In this document: positions 16,936 to 26,843 of the stretch, in pieces
Numbering within the stretch: position 1 is the first letter of the stretch
Layout: each line of letters begins with the position of its first letter
DNA from: Phycisphaerales bacterium Planc_01
Lineage (GTDB): Bacteria > Planctomycetota > Phycisphaerae > Sedimentisphaerales > Anaerobacaceae
Assembly: GCA_001603075.1 (NCBI GenBank)
Contig: LVBB01000109.1
Span: 62,001 to 126,000 of the forward strand
Reading direction: 5' to 3'
Length of the DNA: 64,000 bases
Notes under the pieces: model-generated
Told to the model about the DNA's origin: nothing
Database searches by the model: none
What the model saw: the letters and a program-made list of their open reading frames with translations, nothing else
Program-made: the position numbers and the translations under genes

Positions 16936-19007
16936 GACATTTCCTTCAGTCTGTGATCCCCTATCGAGAGAGGATCGCTATCGAGTGGCATCGGTGCGGC
17001 AGACCGGCCGCGTGCGTATGTTCGAGTCATCCACGGCAGGTCCACTGCCTCTGCGTTTCCCACGCGGATGATGGATGTGAATCTCGTCGTGCCCTGAATG
17101 CTCGCAGAGCACATCACTGTAGGGGATTCGTGAATCTCATTGAAACGTGGTGCATACCACCCCAACAGGGGTTCCCGCTGCCCGCAGACAAGGCGGATGG
17201 ATTCCCATTGCCGGTCGAGCTCGAATGTAAGTTCTTCCTGGCCACACCGGATCCGCATCGAACACCCATATAGTGACACAAGACATTCGGGGTGTAGATG
17301 AATCAGACTCTTGACCTTATGCGACCCCTTGCACGACAGCAGGTCTTCGACGATCCACTCTCCACTGGATCTGATATACGTGAACGTACGTCTGTGAACG
17401 AGAGGGTCCTCCAGCCGGGTGTAGCCGTCGTGCTCGACAGACCAAACGACGCGTTCCTCGGAATCATCGAAGTGCACTTGCTGGACACGGTAGAACGCCG
17501 CAAACATGAAATCTGAGAGGATGGGAGCCTGGTCCTGCTCGTCGATTGTGATCGTGCTGTGGGCGGCGGTCCCGCGAAAGTAGGCTCTCCACCTACCACC
17601 GCTGTGATAGAGATATGTGCCCGGATCCACAACGATCGGACGCCCCTTCACCGAAAGCCAGAAGCTCAGACAATCCGCATGGCCGTGTCCGCCCAGCGGT
17701 TCGAGGCCCAAGCGTCCACCGTTCGCCACACACAGGACGCCGTCCTCGCCTCTGACCGCAATCAGTCCGGCATCCGGAAAACGCCGAACCCCAGGACGCC
17801 GTGCAGCAGCCTGCCTCTTGAGTCGTTCCCACGTGGCCTTCGAGTCGGGCCCCAGAAGGCAGAATGTCATCAGATCGTAATCCGCCCCGGCCGGAATCCA
17901 TCCGGCATGGTCGAACAGGACGGCGCCAACATTCAGAAGCGACAAGAGGTTGCCATCGTCTGCGGCATCCAATCGGAGCAGGCATCCATCGTCTCCGTCG
18001 CCAATACGGGGGCAGTTGCCGCTCCCATCCGTCAGGCCGGACAGAAACGAAACAGCCGCCTTGAGTCGGTCCTTCACTTCTTCGCTGCAAGGCTCGCCAT
18101 AGTCTTGGCACAGGAGCAAGTAGACGAGAAACAGCTCGGATACGAACTGCAGATACGGCACCGAGTGTTCGAAACTGCTGCCGTCCGGATAGATCTGGCG
18201 TGTCACCTCACGTTCGAGCACACTCTTGCCCAGTCGTTTCCATTTCGCAGCGTCTTCGATGCCGGGAAAGCAGAGCCCAGCCGCAAACAGCCCCAGCGCC
18301 TCGGCGACAGCGTGGTTGGCACAGGAGGAGTACTGGGAGCGATAGCGATACAGGTGCCGACCGCTCCGTGACACGAACTCACAGATCGCAGCCCACCGCC
18401 CCGCGTCCAGACATTCCTCGCCAAGGAGTCTCAGACTGTAGACCAGGTTGAGCATTCGTATTGCGATTTCGATGCCACTGATCCAGTTGATTCCTCTTGG
18501 GTAGGGGTTGCCGTCCATCCATGACCGCAACTGGTTGAAGAGTTCCTCCTTGTATCTGTGGTCCCTCGTCATCTGGAACGCTATCGCCAGAAGCGGCAGG
18601 TGCTGAAGACGATTCAGCTCCCAGGCAAATGTGATGCCGCCGATGGTCCGGCCGTCGCGGTAGTCGATATCCCCCCAGAATACCAGGGGCCATCGGTTGC
18701 CCGTTTTGGGGTCGAGATGCCAGTCGATCGGATCGCCGAAGTCGCGCTCGATGCCGAAGATTCGAAAGCGATGATTCCGTATGTCCTCGGCAGATGCCGC
18801 AATGCGGGTTCGCACATCGGGGATCGCCTCCTTCACGCCGGACAGGTCTATCCTGGGGATACGACATCGCTGGGTGCAACGACTGCGTATGAACGGCACG
18901 GCCCAATACTTGTCCCGCTTCTTCTTCGCCCAGTGCTCCAACCGATAGGGCAGTTCCATCACAGGCATTCTACGTAGTCGATGCATATACCAGAGCAGAT
19001 CGCTCAT
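16932..19007 (-). CDS. Heparinase II/III-family polysaccharide lyase-like protein
   Basis: 691 residues. The N-terminal half is an alpha/alpha toroid (IGGITFAWELNRLQHLPLLA, YRSQYSSCANHAVAEALGL). The C-terminal half is a beta-sandwich with the family signature GGHGHADCLSFWLSV, VVDPGTYLYHSGG and FRGTAAHSTITID. Members cleave uronic acid-containing chains by beta-elimination. No signal peptide is evident, as in other EPS-cluster homologs, so it may act on intermediates or be exported otherwise. Pairing with AlgD through an ATGA overlap suggests the EPS contains mannuronate and that this enzyme trims it. The start also overlaps the upstream gene by ATGA; AGGA lies 7 nt upstream. Confidence 0.85.
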   Translation of the reverse strand: MSDLLWYMHRLRRMPVMELPYRLEHWAKKKRDKYWAVPFIRSRCTQRCRIPRIDLSGVKEAIPDVRTRIAASAEDIRNHRFRIFGIERDFGDPIDWHLDPKTGNRWPLVFWGDIDYRDGRTIGGITFAWELNRLQHLPLLAIAFQMTRDHRYKEELFNQLRSWMDGNPYPRGINWISGIEIAIRMLNLVYSLRLLGEECLDAGRWAAICEFVSRSGRHLYRYRSQYSSCANHAVAEALGLFAAGLCFPGIEDAAKWKRLGKSVLEREVTRQIYPDGSSFEHSVPYLQFVSELFLVYLLLCQDYGEPCSEEVKDRLKAAVSFLSGLTDGSGNCPRIGDGDDGCLLRLDAADDGNLLSLLNVGAVLFDHAGWIPAGADYDLMTFCLLGPDSKATWERLKRQAAARRPGVRRFPDAGLIAVRGEDGVLCVANGGRLGLEPLGGHGHADCLSFWLSVKGRPIVVDPGTYLYHSGGRWRAYFRGTAAHSTITIDEQDQAPILSDFMFAAFYRVQQVHFDDSEERVVWSVEHDGYTRLEDPLVHRRTFTYIRSSGEWIVEDLLSCKGSHKVKSLIHLHPECLVSLYGCSMRIRCGQEELTFELDRQWESIRLVCGQREPLLGWYAPRFNEIHESPTVMCSASIQGTTRFTSIIRVGNAEAVDLPWMTRTYARGRSAAPMPLDSDPLSIGDHRLKEMS

Positions 19008-20470
19008 GAGTCCATCCTGCCCTCGCAAGCAGCTTTGGTCCTTCCGCCCGCCCATGTTTCGGCGAGCCCCCTGCACGTCCGGACCACCCGCGGCTGCTTG
19101 CCTCGCGAGGTCTTTATCAGCTCTGTTCGCAACTCAATATCGAACACCACCTGTCCCTGCAGTCGCTTGTTCAGATGCGCAACGATCCGCCGCCGCTCCT
19201 GTGCGTCAATGGGTGCGGAGGGCACGATCCATAACGTGGCTTTTCCAGGAACCGACTGCTGAAACTGATAGTCCTGGACCTTTCGGAAGGTATCATCGTG
19301 AACGTTCAGCGCGGTCGTGGTGATGATCGACCCGTCGGCCGCCAGGAGTTCGCCCTGAGGCCACCGTCCCCTGATTTCGGTTAGGACGGCATGTTCCCGC
19401 CCACATGCCGCGCACGCCGCACCGCCGTAGGTCGCCCAGTCCCCGGTGCGATAGCGAATGAACGGAACGATCGTATTGATGAACCCCGTGCCCACAATCT
19501 CACCCCGCTGTCCCGGCACTGTGACGCAATTCCCCTCCTCGTCCAGAAGCTCGCAATACCCGTACGTCGGCCACACGTGATAGTCCCGCGTATCTTCGCA
19601 TTGATCGGCAAGCACAAGCTTTTCCGAATGGCCGTAAGAGGAAAAGACGCGCGCACGAAAAGCGGTTTCGATATCCTCGATCTGATCCGAGTAGACATTC
19701 TCCGACTGCAGGAGAACCGCTCGGACGTTTCGTGGCGCGGGTGTAGCCGTTGCCAGGAGGTGCCGGGCGAGCGCATGCGCCGACGACGGATAGGCGTGAA
19801 GCACACAGCCACCAATGGTCCGCATGTGCTCGACATAGGACGTCATATGCTCGGCCGTCATGTGGAAGCTGCTGTAGAAGTGATGGCGCAGAATCGGATC
19901 GTATTCGTGGCGGAGCCCATTCCGATCGATCCCCACCCTTCGGCCGCGCAACACCGCCATCGGCATACCCAACCTGTAGCCCACCCTCGTCCATCCGCTG
20001 GTCAGGTATGCGTATTCGACGAAGGAACGATGCGCGTCAAGATAGAAACGCAGAGGCGCGCCGCTGGTTCCTCCCGTGGACCCCGTGTCGACGTCCCCAC
20101 CGCTGACACATCGCGTGCACATCTCGGCGAGATGGTCGTTGACCACCTGCTTGTCGATCGTCGGAAGGCGCCTCATGTCAGCCAGCGATTTCAGATCACC
20201 GGGCCGGAAGCCGACTGCGTTGAACGCACGGCGGTAGAACGCCGTCTTCTCATAGGCAAGCCGGAGGATGTCACGAAGTCGGGCCAACTGATACTGTCGA
20301 GCACGATCGGCCGGCCACCACTGCGCCTGGGCCACGAACCGACAGTTGTCCCGAAACTTCCTGCCGAGAAACCACGCCGGAGGAACCAGCGAGCAACTTC
20401 GGCCCACGGTGGACTTCAGCCAGGTCGGGGTCTTGTCCCAGATGTTCTTTCTCGACAGCGCGACCTTCAT
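19004..20470 (-). CDS. CapK/PaaK-like adenylate-forming enzyme, copy 1
   Basis: 488 residues of the phenylacetate-CoA ligase-like (CapK) branch of adenylate-forming enzymes. The ATP-binding loop is DTGSTGGTSGAPL, followed by HAYPSSAHALA, VFSSYGHSEK, GEIVGTGFINTIVPFIRYRTGDW and a C-terminal lid ending RGKQPRVV. The family activates a carboxylate with ATP; in capsule clusters the substrates are unknown. Cysteines in CAACGREH may bind zinc. Start chosen at 20470, 4 bp after the DUF362 stop; longer in-frame starts overlap DUF362. A paralog lies at 59635-61152, again directly after a DUF362 gene, indicating a conserved two-gene module. Confidence 0.8.
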   Translation of the reverse strand: MKVALSRKNIWDKTPTWLKSTVGRSCSLVPPAWFLGRKFRDNCRFVAQAQWWPADRARQYQLARLRDILRLAYEKTAFYRRAFNAVGFRPGDLKSLADMRRLPTIDKQVVNDHLAEMCTRCVSGGDVDTGSTGGTSGAPLRFYLDAHRSFVEYAYLTSGWTRVGYRLGMPMAVLRGRRVGIDRNGLRHEYDPILRHHFYSSFHMTAEHMTSYVEHMRTIGGCVLHAYPSSAHALARHLLATATPAPRNVRAVLLQSENVYSDQIEDIETAFRARVFSSYGHSEKLVLADQCEDTRDYHVWPTYGYCELLDEEGNCVTVPGQRGEIVGTGFINTIVPFIRYRTGDWATYGGAACAACGREHAVLTEIRGRWPQGELLAADGSIITTTALNVHDDTFRKVQDYQFQQSVPGKATLWIVPSAPIDAQERRRIVAHLNKRLQGQVVFDIELRTELIKTSRGKQPRVVRTCRGLAETWAGGRTKAACEGRMDS

Positions 20471-20474
20471 ACAA

Positions 20475-22040
20475 TCAATCAGCTCCCGCGATACGACGGT
20501 GTCCGCGATCGGCCACAAGCGGTGCGAACCTCTCGCTGTCCTCCACAGCCTGCGCCTCTTCACGTTCGATGTGCCCCAGCCATCCGAAGGAAGGCCGAAA
20601 CACCCCAAGGGTCTGACGAAACTCGTGCAGAGCGCGATTGAACTCGAGGGCGTTCGATCTGCATCGGATGTCTTCGTAGTCACACATCATCAGGGCCGGC
20701 AAACCATCCCGAACCAATGCACGGCGCAGCAGGGGCATACGGAGATGGTCGAAACCCATCAGTCGCGCACACGCCAGATCGACGGCGACCGGATTCATCC
20801 CACCGACAACCATTCCCATCGCCCTGGGGGTGGGATCCATCGGTCCGTTCCCCTCGCCGGCCACGATGGCGTCGACAAGAGACAGCATGCGTCGCCCCGG
20901 TCCCTGCACGGATATCCCATCTCCATCGAAGTGCATGAAGATACGGTTCAGGTCGGTCACCATCCGCCAGGTCGTATCGTTGCCGTACCAGTTGCCGGAA
21001 CGAATCGTATCGGTGTTCGTATTGCCAAATACGGCCTGACCGGCTGCCTTGAGCGGCCGCGCCAGGATCGCTCGCATCGGCCCCAGCAGCGGAAAGACTC
21101 GCCGAAAACAGGCCATCGTCTCTCGCTCCAGACAGTGCTTCCGACCATTGTCGGCAAACTGATCACCGCCCTGCGACGGCGTGCCCAGCCGATGATGAGG
21201 AAGCCAGTTCTTGTTCCCGTTGATGCCCACCAGATTCTTCATGCAGACGGTGATTCCCGTCTTCTTGTGCGTCTTAAGCTTGGGCAGATTGATGACGCAA
21301 TCCGCATCCATGATCGTCCTGGAGAGCAGATACTCGTGAAGACCGGTTCGGTGGTGGGCTCGGATCTCCCGCGTGTCATATTCCGAGCCATAGAGCAGAT
21401 GACTGAGATGCTCGATCTCAGTGAACATGGAATATTGACCCAGGTCCACTTTGACGTAGCCGGCGGGATCCCCGGGCAACCGTTCGTGGCCACAGATCAC
21501 GCCGTCCACTTTGCGGGCCTGCGCAGGTCGAAGGTCATAGATCTCCACATGGAAGTCCGCCCGGCGACGATAGAACGCCTGCATCTCGTCCAATCCGGCA
21601 ATGCGTCGAATCGCGTCGAAGTTCGCGTCGCTGTTTGGAGCGTCGGCAATGATGAGTCGCCCTTGTCCCCGCAGCGCAATGTAGGCGTAGTCGAGCGCGG
21701 CGCGGATGACCGAACCGTGTGTAATCGTACAGTCCCCATGGCCCGCCTGTGTCTGGCGGACCTCACGGACGAAATTCGGTTTCAGGACGACAGTATGGCC
21801 GGGACGGATCAGTCCGCCGAACGGATTCCATTCGCCTTGACCATAGTGTGTCGCATCAAGTCCCAGTAATCGCAGAGTCTCTCGCACCGCCTCATAGGCC
21901 TGGTTGGCCGTTCCGGCGACAGTCTCACTACCGTGCGGGTATTCCGGATAACAGATGCCGGGTGAGTACGGCGGATCGCATGGATAACTCTCGTGGCCAA
22001 CCGAGATGGCTACTTCCGTGGAACTCAGACCGTTCAGCAT
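20475..22040 (-). CDS. DUF362-domain protein, copy 1
   Basis: 521 residues. DUF362 proteins share VVLKPNFVRE, GSVIRAALDYAY, NLPKLKTHKKTGITV and LVDAIVAGEGNGP, all clear here. Some family members carry a C-terminal ferredoxin domain; this one has no CxxCxxC cluster. The biochemical role is not established. It is adjacent to a CapK-like ligase and overlaps the upstream GT4 gene by 7 nt, so it belongs to the EPS operon. By eye roughly two thirds of residues match the second copy at 61149-62768, including NTNTDTIRSGNWYGNDT. GGAG lies 10 nt before the ATG. Confidence 0.85.
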   Translation of the reverse strand: MLNGLSSTEVAISVGHESYPCDPPYSPGICYPEYPHGSETVAGTANQAYEAVRETLRLLGLDATHYGQGEWNPFGGLIRPGHTVVLKPNFVREVRQTQAGHGDCTITHGSVIRAALDYAYIALRGQGRLIIADAPNSDANFDAIRRIAGLDEMQAFYRRRADFHVEIYDLRPAQARKVDGVICGHERLPGDPAGYVKVDLGQYSMFTEIEHLSHLLYGSEYDTREIRAHHRTGLHEYLLSRTIMDADCVINLPKLKTHKKTGITVCMKNLVGINGNKNWLPHHRLGTPSQGGDQFADNGRKHCLERETMACFRRVFPLLGPMRAILARPLKAAGQAVFGNTNTDTIRSGNWYGNDTTWRMVTDLNRIFMHFDGDGISVQGPGRRMLSLVDAIVAGEGNGPMDPTPRAMGMVVGGMNPVAVDLACARLMGFDHLRMPLLRRALVRDGLPALMMCDYEDIRCRSNALEFNRALHEFRQTLGVFRPSFGWLGHIEREEAQAVEDSERFAPLVADRGHRRIAGAD

Positions 22041-23260
22041 TTCACCGTATCTCCACTGGGCAGTCCCGATCCCTGCTCCACGGCATCTCTCGTTTTCGGC
22101 GTGTGTGAAGCCGGCGTTAACGGCGCGGGGTCGTGTTTCAGAACGTGTGCATAGAGCCCTCTGATGCACCGCTGCATCTCGGCGGCGTTGTCGGAATTCT
22201 CCCAGGCGATATGGCAGGCACGGATGAACAGGTCAGCCCATCTGTCTGCGGAGAACTCCTCCCCTCTCGCGGCAGCGCCGCGACGCAGACGCCGCCTCAG
22301 TTCACGGTCGCCGGTGAGGCGATCCATGGCTCGTCTGAGCTCGCCGGGGTCTTTGGGCTCCACCAGAATGCCGCAAGTCTCATCGACGATCTCAGGGAGA
22401 TACTTCCAGCGCGTCGCAATCACAGGGACTCCCGCGTGAAATGCCTCAATCACGATTCCAGGATATCCCTCGCCTACCCAGTATGTCGGCAACAGCAGGG
22501 CCTGGTACCGAGATAGAACGGACGGCACATTCCGATGGTCAAGCTCGCCCCGATAGCAGACCTGGACAGAATGACGGAACCTCGCCGGGGTACATGGCCT
22601 TTCGCATGGGCCGTAGATGTCAACAGAACACGGCCGGCCGGGAAGCGAGGCTGCTTGGATGATATCCCCTATCCCTTTGTCGTCGCGGACGCGCCCGATG
22701 TAAACGAATCGTCCCATCTCTTCGCGTGGTTCAGGCCGCACAGGAGACAGGAGGCGACAGTTGGGATACCAGAAAGCCTCTCTTGAAAAAGACTGCCTGA
22801 TGTTCTCACATTGCTTCCTGGCCTCCACAAACAGCACCGCGCTGTTCTTGATCACATGGGCGGCCAGTCGCCTCTTGTGCAGACACAACTCGGTCGAATC
22901 GGTACCGGTGAATTGTCGCACCACGAAGACGCGTCCGAAGATCGCGGCAACGATCTGCGCCGCCACGCCGATGTTCGATAGCTGAGGGGTGGGCACGTGA
23001 ACACTGATCACGTCAACATGCAACGCCAGTCGCACGGTCTTCATCAGAATCGCGAGGAACTTCAGCGGCTTGGTCAGGAGGTTTCTTCCCCCCCTCGGGA
23101 TGGGCACCACACGGACGATGACACACCGGGACCGCATATGGTCGACGAGAAGCTGGAAAGGGATGCTCGTTCCACCTTCGGGATGCCGGCTCGGTCCGAT
23201 CATACCGATCCGCAAGGTGCGATGATTCTTGCGACGAGAAGATTCTGTTCGACGACTCAT
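22034..23260 (-). CDS. GT4-family glycosyltransferase
   Basis: 408 residues. The N-terminal domain opens RIGMIGPSRHPEGGTSIPFQ. The donor-binding domain shows FVYIGRVRDDKGIGDIIQA and GEGYPGIVIEAFHAGVPVIA with E-x7-E, then GILVEPKDP. It is a retaining transferase acting on lipid-linked EPS repeat units. The start codon overlaps the stop of the upstream Wzy-like gene as ATGA. The last 40 or so residues are Pro/Thr-rich and probably disordered, and they overlap DUF362 by 7 nt. Confidence 0.9.
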   Translation of the reverse strand: MSRRTESSRRKNHRTLRIGMIGPSRHPEGGTSIPFQLLVDHMRSRCVIVRVVPIPRGGRNLLTKPLKFLAILMKTVRLALHVDVISVHVPTPQLSNIGVAAQIVAAIFGRVFVVRQFTGTDSTELCLHKRRLAAHVIKNSAVLFVEARKQCENIRQSFSREAFWYPNCRLLSPVRPEPREEMGRFVYIGRVRDDKGIGDIIQAASLPGRPCSVDIYGPCERPCTPARFRHSVQVCYRGELDHRNVPSVLSRYQALLLPTYWVGEGYPGIVIEAFHAGVPVIATRWKYLPEIVDETCGILVEPKDPGELRRAMDRLTGDRELRRRLRRGAAARGEEFSADRWADLFIRACHIAWENSDNAAEMQRCIRGLYAHVLKHDPAPLTPASHTPKTRDAVEQGSGLPSGDTVKC

Positions 23261-24597
23261 ATGTCCGGCCTTGATGCGCTCTGGATGATCGACTGATGCT
23301 GAGGAGACGTCAGCAATGCCAGGAGATAGAAGTACACGTAGCTCAGATGCCCCCCCGTGATGACAGACGATGAGTAGCTGATATAGCTCATCATGATGAC
23401 GACAAACCCGACCTCGACTCCGAATCGCACCGCCATCCAGTATCCATCGTATCTTGGAGAGGGACAGGACCACAGGTGCGAGAACATACGCAGTTGAAAC
23501 AGAAGGTAGATCAGCATACCCGGCCACCCAAGGCATATGACATCCTGCGCCCAACCGCAGATGCCATAGGTGATTGCGAGCTTCTCATACCGCTGCTCTT
23601 GACCGATCCGTACCGCCAGTGGGCCCCAGCCGAAAAGGACCGTCTCCTTGTCCTCATCCCACAGTGTGGCCAGGACGCGCCGACTCGTCGCCGTTCGTCC
23701 GGCGGTCCGACCCGCGTGGTCATAAGCTGTGTTGTACTGGGCCGCCACATCGAGGGCATAGGTGATCCGCTCCAGCGGGCGGTTCCAGTGACTATGGCTT
23801 ATCCCATGGCTCATCGAAACTCCCAGCAACAGCAGCGGGGCCAGGCACAGGAAGACCAGGATTCCACCGGCGAACCGCTTGAGAGCCCCCAAGGTGCGTG
23901 TTCGCAGGACGTACCAGCCGAGGATGCCCACGTACAGGACAGGCCCCAGGAAGTATATGGCGCGCTTCCCGCTGGCATAGCCGACGAGCAAGAAGGCCCA
24001 TGCCAGGACAAGAAGCAGCGGATTTCCGCGCCAGAAGAGGTAGAACGATACGGTCAGCGCCATAGCGAACAGCGGGAATTCCGTGGCAAGCGCCCCCCCA
24101 CTGGCGAACAGGGCGCCGACATGGGCCTCGATGCGCTCGCCTCGCACGAACACATCGTGAGCCGACGCGGCAATCTGAAGGATGAACAGCGCCGCAACCA
24201 CCGTGTTGACACACGTGATGCTGGTTCGCGTCAACGGCGTGGTCCAGACCGCGACGAATACGACATACGCATACAGGACGTAGCGGATGTACAGACACGT
24301 GGCCACCATGCCGTCTCCGTGGAAGATGGCCGAGGCGGTCGCCCAGACCACATATGCGGCAATCAGCAAGAAGCCCGGGGCAAACTGTCGGACACCTCGG
24401 TTGAGCAGATGCAGGAGGACTAGAACCACAGGGGCCTCGATCAGGGCCTTCACGACATGGGGCGCCACACCGATTCGTTCGAGATACCCCTGCACATAGA
24501 CCAGAACGAAGAGACTGCCCAACACGATTGGGAAAGCCGTGTCCGTCTTGACGCGCACGTTGGACACATCGGAGTTTTCCATTGCATATGCTGTCAT
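23257..24597 (-). CDS. Wzy-like O-antigen/EPS polymerase (multi-pass membrane protein)
   Basis: 446 residues with about ten hydrophobic segments, for example FPIVLGSLFVLVYVQGYL, VVLVLLHLL and LLLVLAWAFLLVGYASG. A large loop with many charged residues (NTAYDHAGRTAGRTATSRRV to VLFGWGPLAV) precedes the last membrane segments, the arrangement of Wzy/WaaL-type O-antigen polymerases and ligases. GWGP resembles their conserved FGxG loop motif. Sequence conservation in this family is low, so the call rests on topology and on its place among Wzx, Wza and Wzc. No strong ribosome site; a second ATG is at 24582. Confidence 0.75.
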   Translation of the reverse strand: MTAYAMENSDVSNVRVKTDTAFPIVLGSLFVLVYVQGYLERIGVAPHVVKALIEAPVVLVLLHLLNRGVRQFAPGFLLIAAYVVWATASAIFHGDGMVATCLYIRYVLYAYVVFVAVWTTPLTRTSITCVNTVVAALFILQIAASAHDVFVRGERIEAHVGALFASGGALATEFPLFAMALTVSFYLFWRGNPLLLVLAWAFLLVGYASGKRAIYFLGPVLYVGILGWYVLRTRTLGALKRFAGGILVFLCLAPLLLLGVSMSHGISHSHWNRPLERITYALDVAAQYNTAYDHAGRTAGRTATSRRVLATLWDEDKETVLFGWGPLAVRIGQEQRYEKLAITYGICGWAQDVICLGWPGMLIYLLFQLRMFSHLWSCPSPRYDGYWMAVRFGVEVGFVVIMMSYISYSSSVITGGHLSYVYFYLLALLTSPQHQSIIQSASRPDI

Positions 24598-24606
24598 AGC
24601 AAGGGA

Positions 24607-25701
24607 CTATGGAAGCCCGGACCGACAGATGTCCCGAATGTAGGGGACGAGATTCAGCCTGACAATGCAGTCCCACGAGGACTCCGGGCAACAATGTCGA
24701 ACCTGTTCCGAATCGAACTGATGACGCCGAGCATACACTTCCTTCAGGCCCCGACAGAAGTCGTCCGGCGTGTCCTGAATCAACACCCCGTTGGACCGAT
24801 TGATGACCTTCCTGTTCTCTGTAGTCGCCGTCGCGATGACCGGCATGCCCGCAAAGAGGTATTCAAACGTCTTCGTCGCGGGCTGGCAGTCGTAGATGTC
24901 ATTGATGGGCACGTAGGCAACGCCCACGCTGCACCGACGGAACAGTTCGCTCAGCCGCGTTCTATGTACGTAGCCCGGCAGGTGCACGATGCCCTCAAGA
25001 CCGTGTGATCGGACCAGGCGTCGCAGCGCCTCGAGCTGCCCATTGGGACCATCGCCGACAATCGTGTAGGCCAGGGGCATCCCCCTGCCGCCATTGCGGA
25101 GGAACCGCTCCAACCCCATCACCGTATCCTCGATCCGTCTGCCGTCGAGCGTTCCGACGTAGAGCAGATCGAGGCGATCGAATCGTTTGGCAGAAACATC
25201 CATTCGTTCCGCTCCCAATGGGAGGACATGCACCTTTCCGGCAGACAGATGCAGGTGTTCGGCCACGCTGAGCGATACGACAGAAACATGCCGGAACCCG
25301 CGGCTTTCCCACTGCATCAGTCGATTCTCCCATCGCCGCACGAGCGCCTTGGGATGGATGGAACCCGTTCGGATGTCCATGATCATCCGAGCATGCGATC
25401 CGAAACACCGCAATAGGCTGCATCCTGGGAAGTAGTTGATGAACACCGCCCCCCGGCATCGCCTGATCTCTCGCACACAACAGACAAGCAATCGTAGATA
25501 GCGGAGGTACCTTCGCCCTGTGTATCGAACGTACTTGATCACCACGCCGCTCAGAGCAAGCTTGGGATACCCTGTGTCGAAGCCCATGTAGGTAATGCGC
25601 AATCGTTGGGCCGCGAACTTGGCGTAGTAGTACGTATCAAGGTGGTAGCCGAACTGCGTCCGATTCAGAATCAACAGTTCTTGTCTGCCATCGTCGGCCA
25701 T
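24607..25701 (-). CDS. GT4-family glycosyltransferase
   Basis: 364 residues of GT-B type. Motifs are LDLLYVGTLDGRRIEDTV at the start of the donor domain, YTIVGDGPNGQLEALRRLV, and TKTFEYLFAGMPVIATAT, where the first E sits in the usual E-x7-E region. The N-terminal domain is short, as in small EPS transferases. It begins inside the 3' end of the neighbouring GT4 gene (31-nt overlap), indicating translational coupling, and ends 9 bp before the Wzy-like gene. Donor and acceptor unknown. Confidence 0.85.
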   Translation of the reverse strand: MADDGRQELLILNRTQFGYHLDTYYYAKFAAQRLRITYMGFDTGYPKLALSGVVIKYVRYTGRRYLRYLRLLVCCVREIRRCRGAVFINYFPGCSLLRCFGSHARMIMDIRTGSIHPKALVRRWENRLMQWESRGFRHVSVVSLSVAEHLHLSAGKVHVLPLGAERMDVSAKRFDRLDLLYVGTLDGRRIEDTVMGLERFLRNGGRGMPLAYTIVGDGPNGQLEALRRLVRSHGLEGIVHLPGYVHRTRLSELFRRCSVGVAYVPINDIYDCQPATKTFEYLFAGMPVIATATTENRKVINRSNGVLIQDTPDDFCRGLKEVYARRHQFDSEQVRHCCPESSWDCIVRLNLVPYIRDICRSGLP

Positions 25702-26843
25702 GGACGACTCGTCGAATGAGGACTGGCAAGTAATGTGGTTATCTGCGTCATGTTGGGGTTCATCGAATGGTGACTTCGAGCGTACTGCAGGGCCCGCGTT
25801 CCCATCGCGTCGCGCAGGCCTTCATCGTCTACAAGCCTTCGGATATCTCGGACCAGACCTTCGACAGATCGACTGTGGAACCCCAGTTGTCTGGTCTTCA
25901 GCACGTCGTCCGGGTCAACATTCAGACTGACAACAGGCACCCGACGAAACCATGCCTGGATGAACGTACAGGGAAAGCCTTCGTACACACTCGTATTCAC
26001 AAGGATATGTGACCGCGCGAGAATCAGGTTGACGCAATCGAGAGGCTGCTCCCCCATATACGTGAAACCTCTCAGAGCGACCATTTCGCGTTCCAGCCGT
26101 CGCTGGTAGGATCGGTATGCGGGCCGTCCGATCATAATGAATCTGAGACCTTGGCAATCCTCCAGATCGCGAACCACGCGCAGAAAGATCTCCGGCTGCT
26201 TCAACGGTTTCAGGTTGGCCACCCAGAGGACCGTCACCGGTCCTGTTTTGACAATCGGTCCCTCGGGGGCCGGCTGCGGCGTACCAACAATCAAATCGCA
26301 ACGACGGCCATAGCGGTCGTAAAGGAGCTGGTCCTGATAGCGAGCCTGTCCGATGATCGTGTCCGCGGATCGAATCCCATACTCAGTCCATCGCCTGTCA
26401 ATGTAATTGAAGAGGGCCGCACGAAACGGCACCGATGGTTCTGGACAGATATCTCCCTCGCTGGCAACATGCCATACCATCCGGCAGCCATTCTTCTTCG
26501 CATAGGACGCGGCAATACCGGTGAAAGCACATGCCACGCTTTGATAGATTACCTCCGGCCGAATTCTTTCCAACACTCGAAGAAGGCCTGCTCTGTACAG
26601 GAAGTAGTTCTTGCCGAACCTTTGGGAGAAGGTCCGTGTTTTGAGTGGAATGACATGCACTTGCTCGGAAGACCATCCCCTGACATTCGGGGATGTACAG
26701 ACATAGTATACGAGGTGGCCGAGCTTCGCCAGGCTTTGCGCAATCAGATACATGCGGTATTCAGCACCTCCCACGGCGTCCTCACAATGATGCTCTGTCA
26801 CGATCGCTATCCGCACGGGATTCACTCCCACCACTGGAGCCAT
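25671..26843 (-). CDS. GT4-family glycosyltransferase
   Basis: About 390 residues. The N-terminus RIAIVTEHHCEDAVGGAEYR contains the acceptor-side glycine-rich loop. The donor domain has VTVLWVANLKPLKQPEIFL, FIMIGRP, and YEGFPCTFIQAWFRRVPVV, where the second Glu of E-x7-E is Gln, a variant seen in a subgroup of EPS transferases. The start is uncertain: ATG 26843 has no good ribosome site, while GTG 26816 has GGGAG 7 nt upstream. The 162 bp up to the Wzc stop are open in frame but look non-coding (Arg/Cys-rich, no family resemblance). Confidence 0.85.
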   Translation of the reverse strand: MAPVVGVNPVRIAIVTEHHCEDAVGGAEYRMYLIAQSLAKLGHLVYYVCTSPNVRGWSSEQVHVIPLKTRTFSQRFGKNYFLYRAGLLRVLERIRPEVIYQSVACAFTGIAASYAKKNGCRMVWHVASEGDICPEPSVPFRAALFNYIDRRWTEYGIRSADTIIGQARYQDQLLYDRYGRRCDLIVGTPQPAPEGPIVKTGPVTVLWVANLKPLKQPEIFLRVVRDLEDCQGLRFIMIGRPAYRSYQRRLEREMVALRGFTYMGEQPLDCVNLILARSHILVNTSVYEGFPCTFIQAWFRRVPVVSLNVDPDDVLKTRQLGFHSRSVEGLVRDIRRLVDDEGLRDAMGTRALQYARSHHSMNPNMTQITTLLASPHSTSRPWPTMADKNC

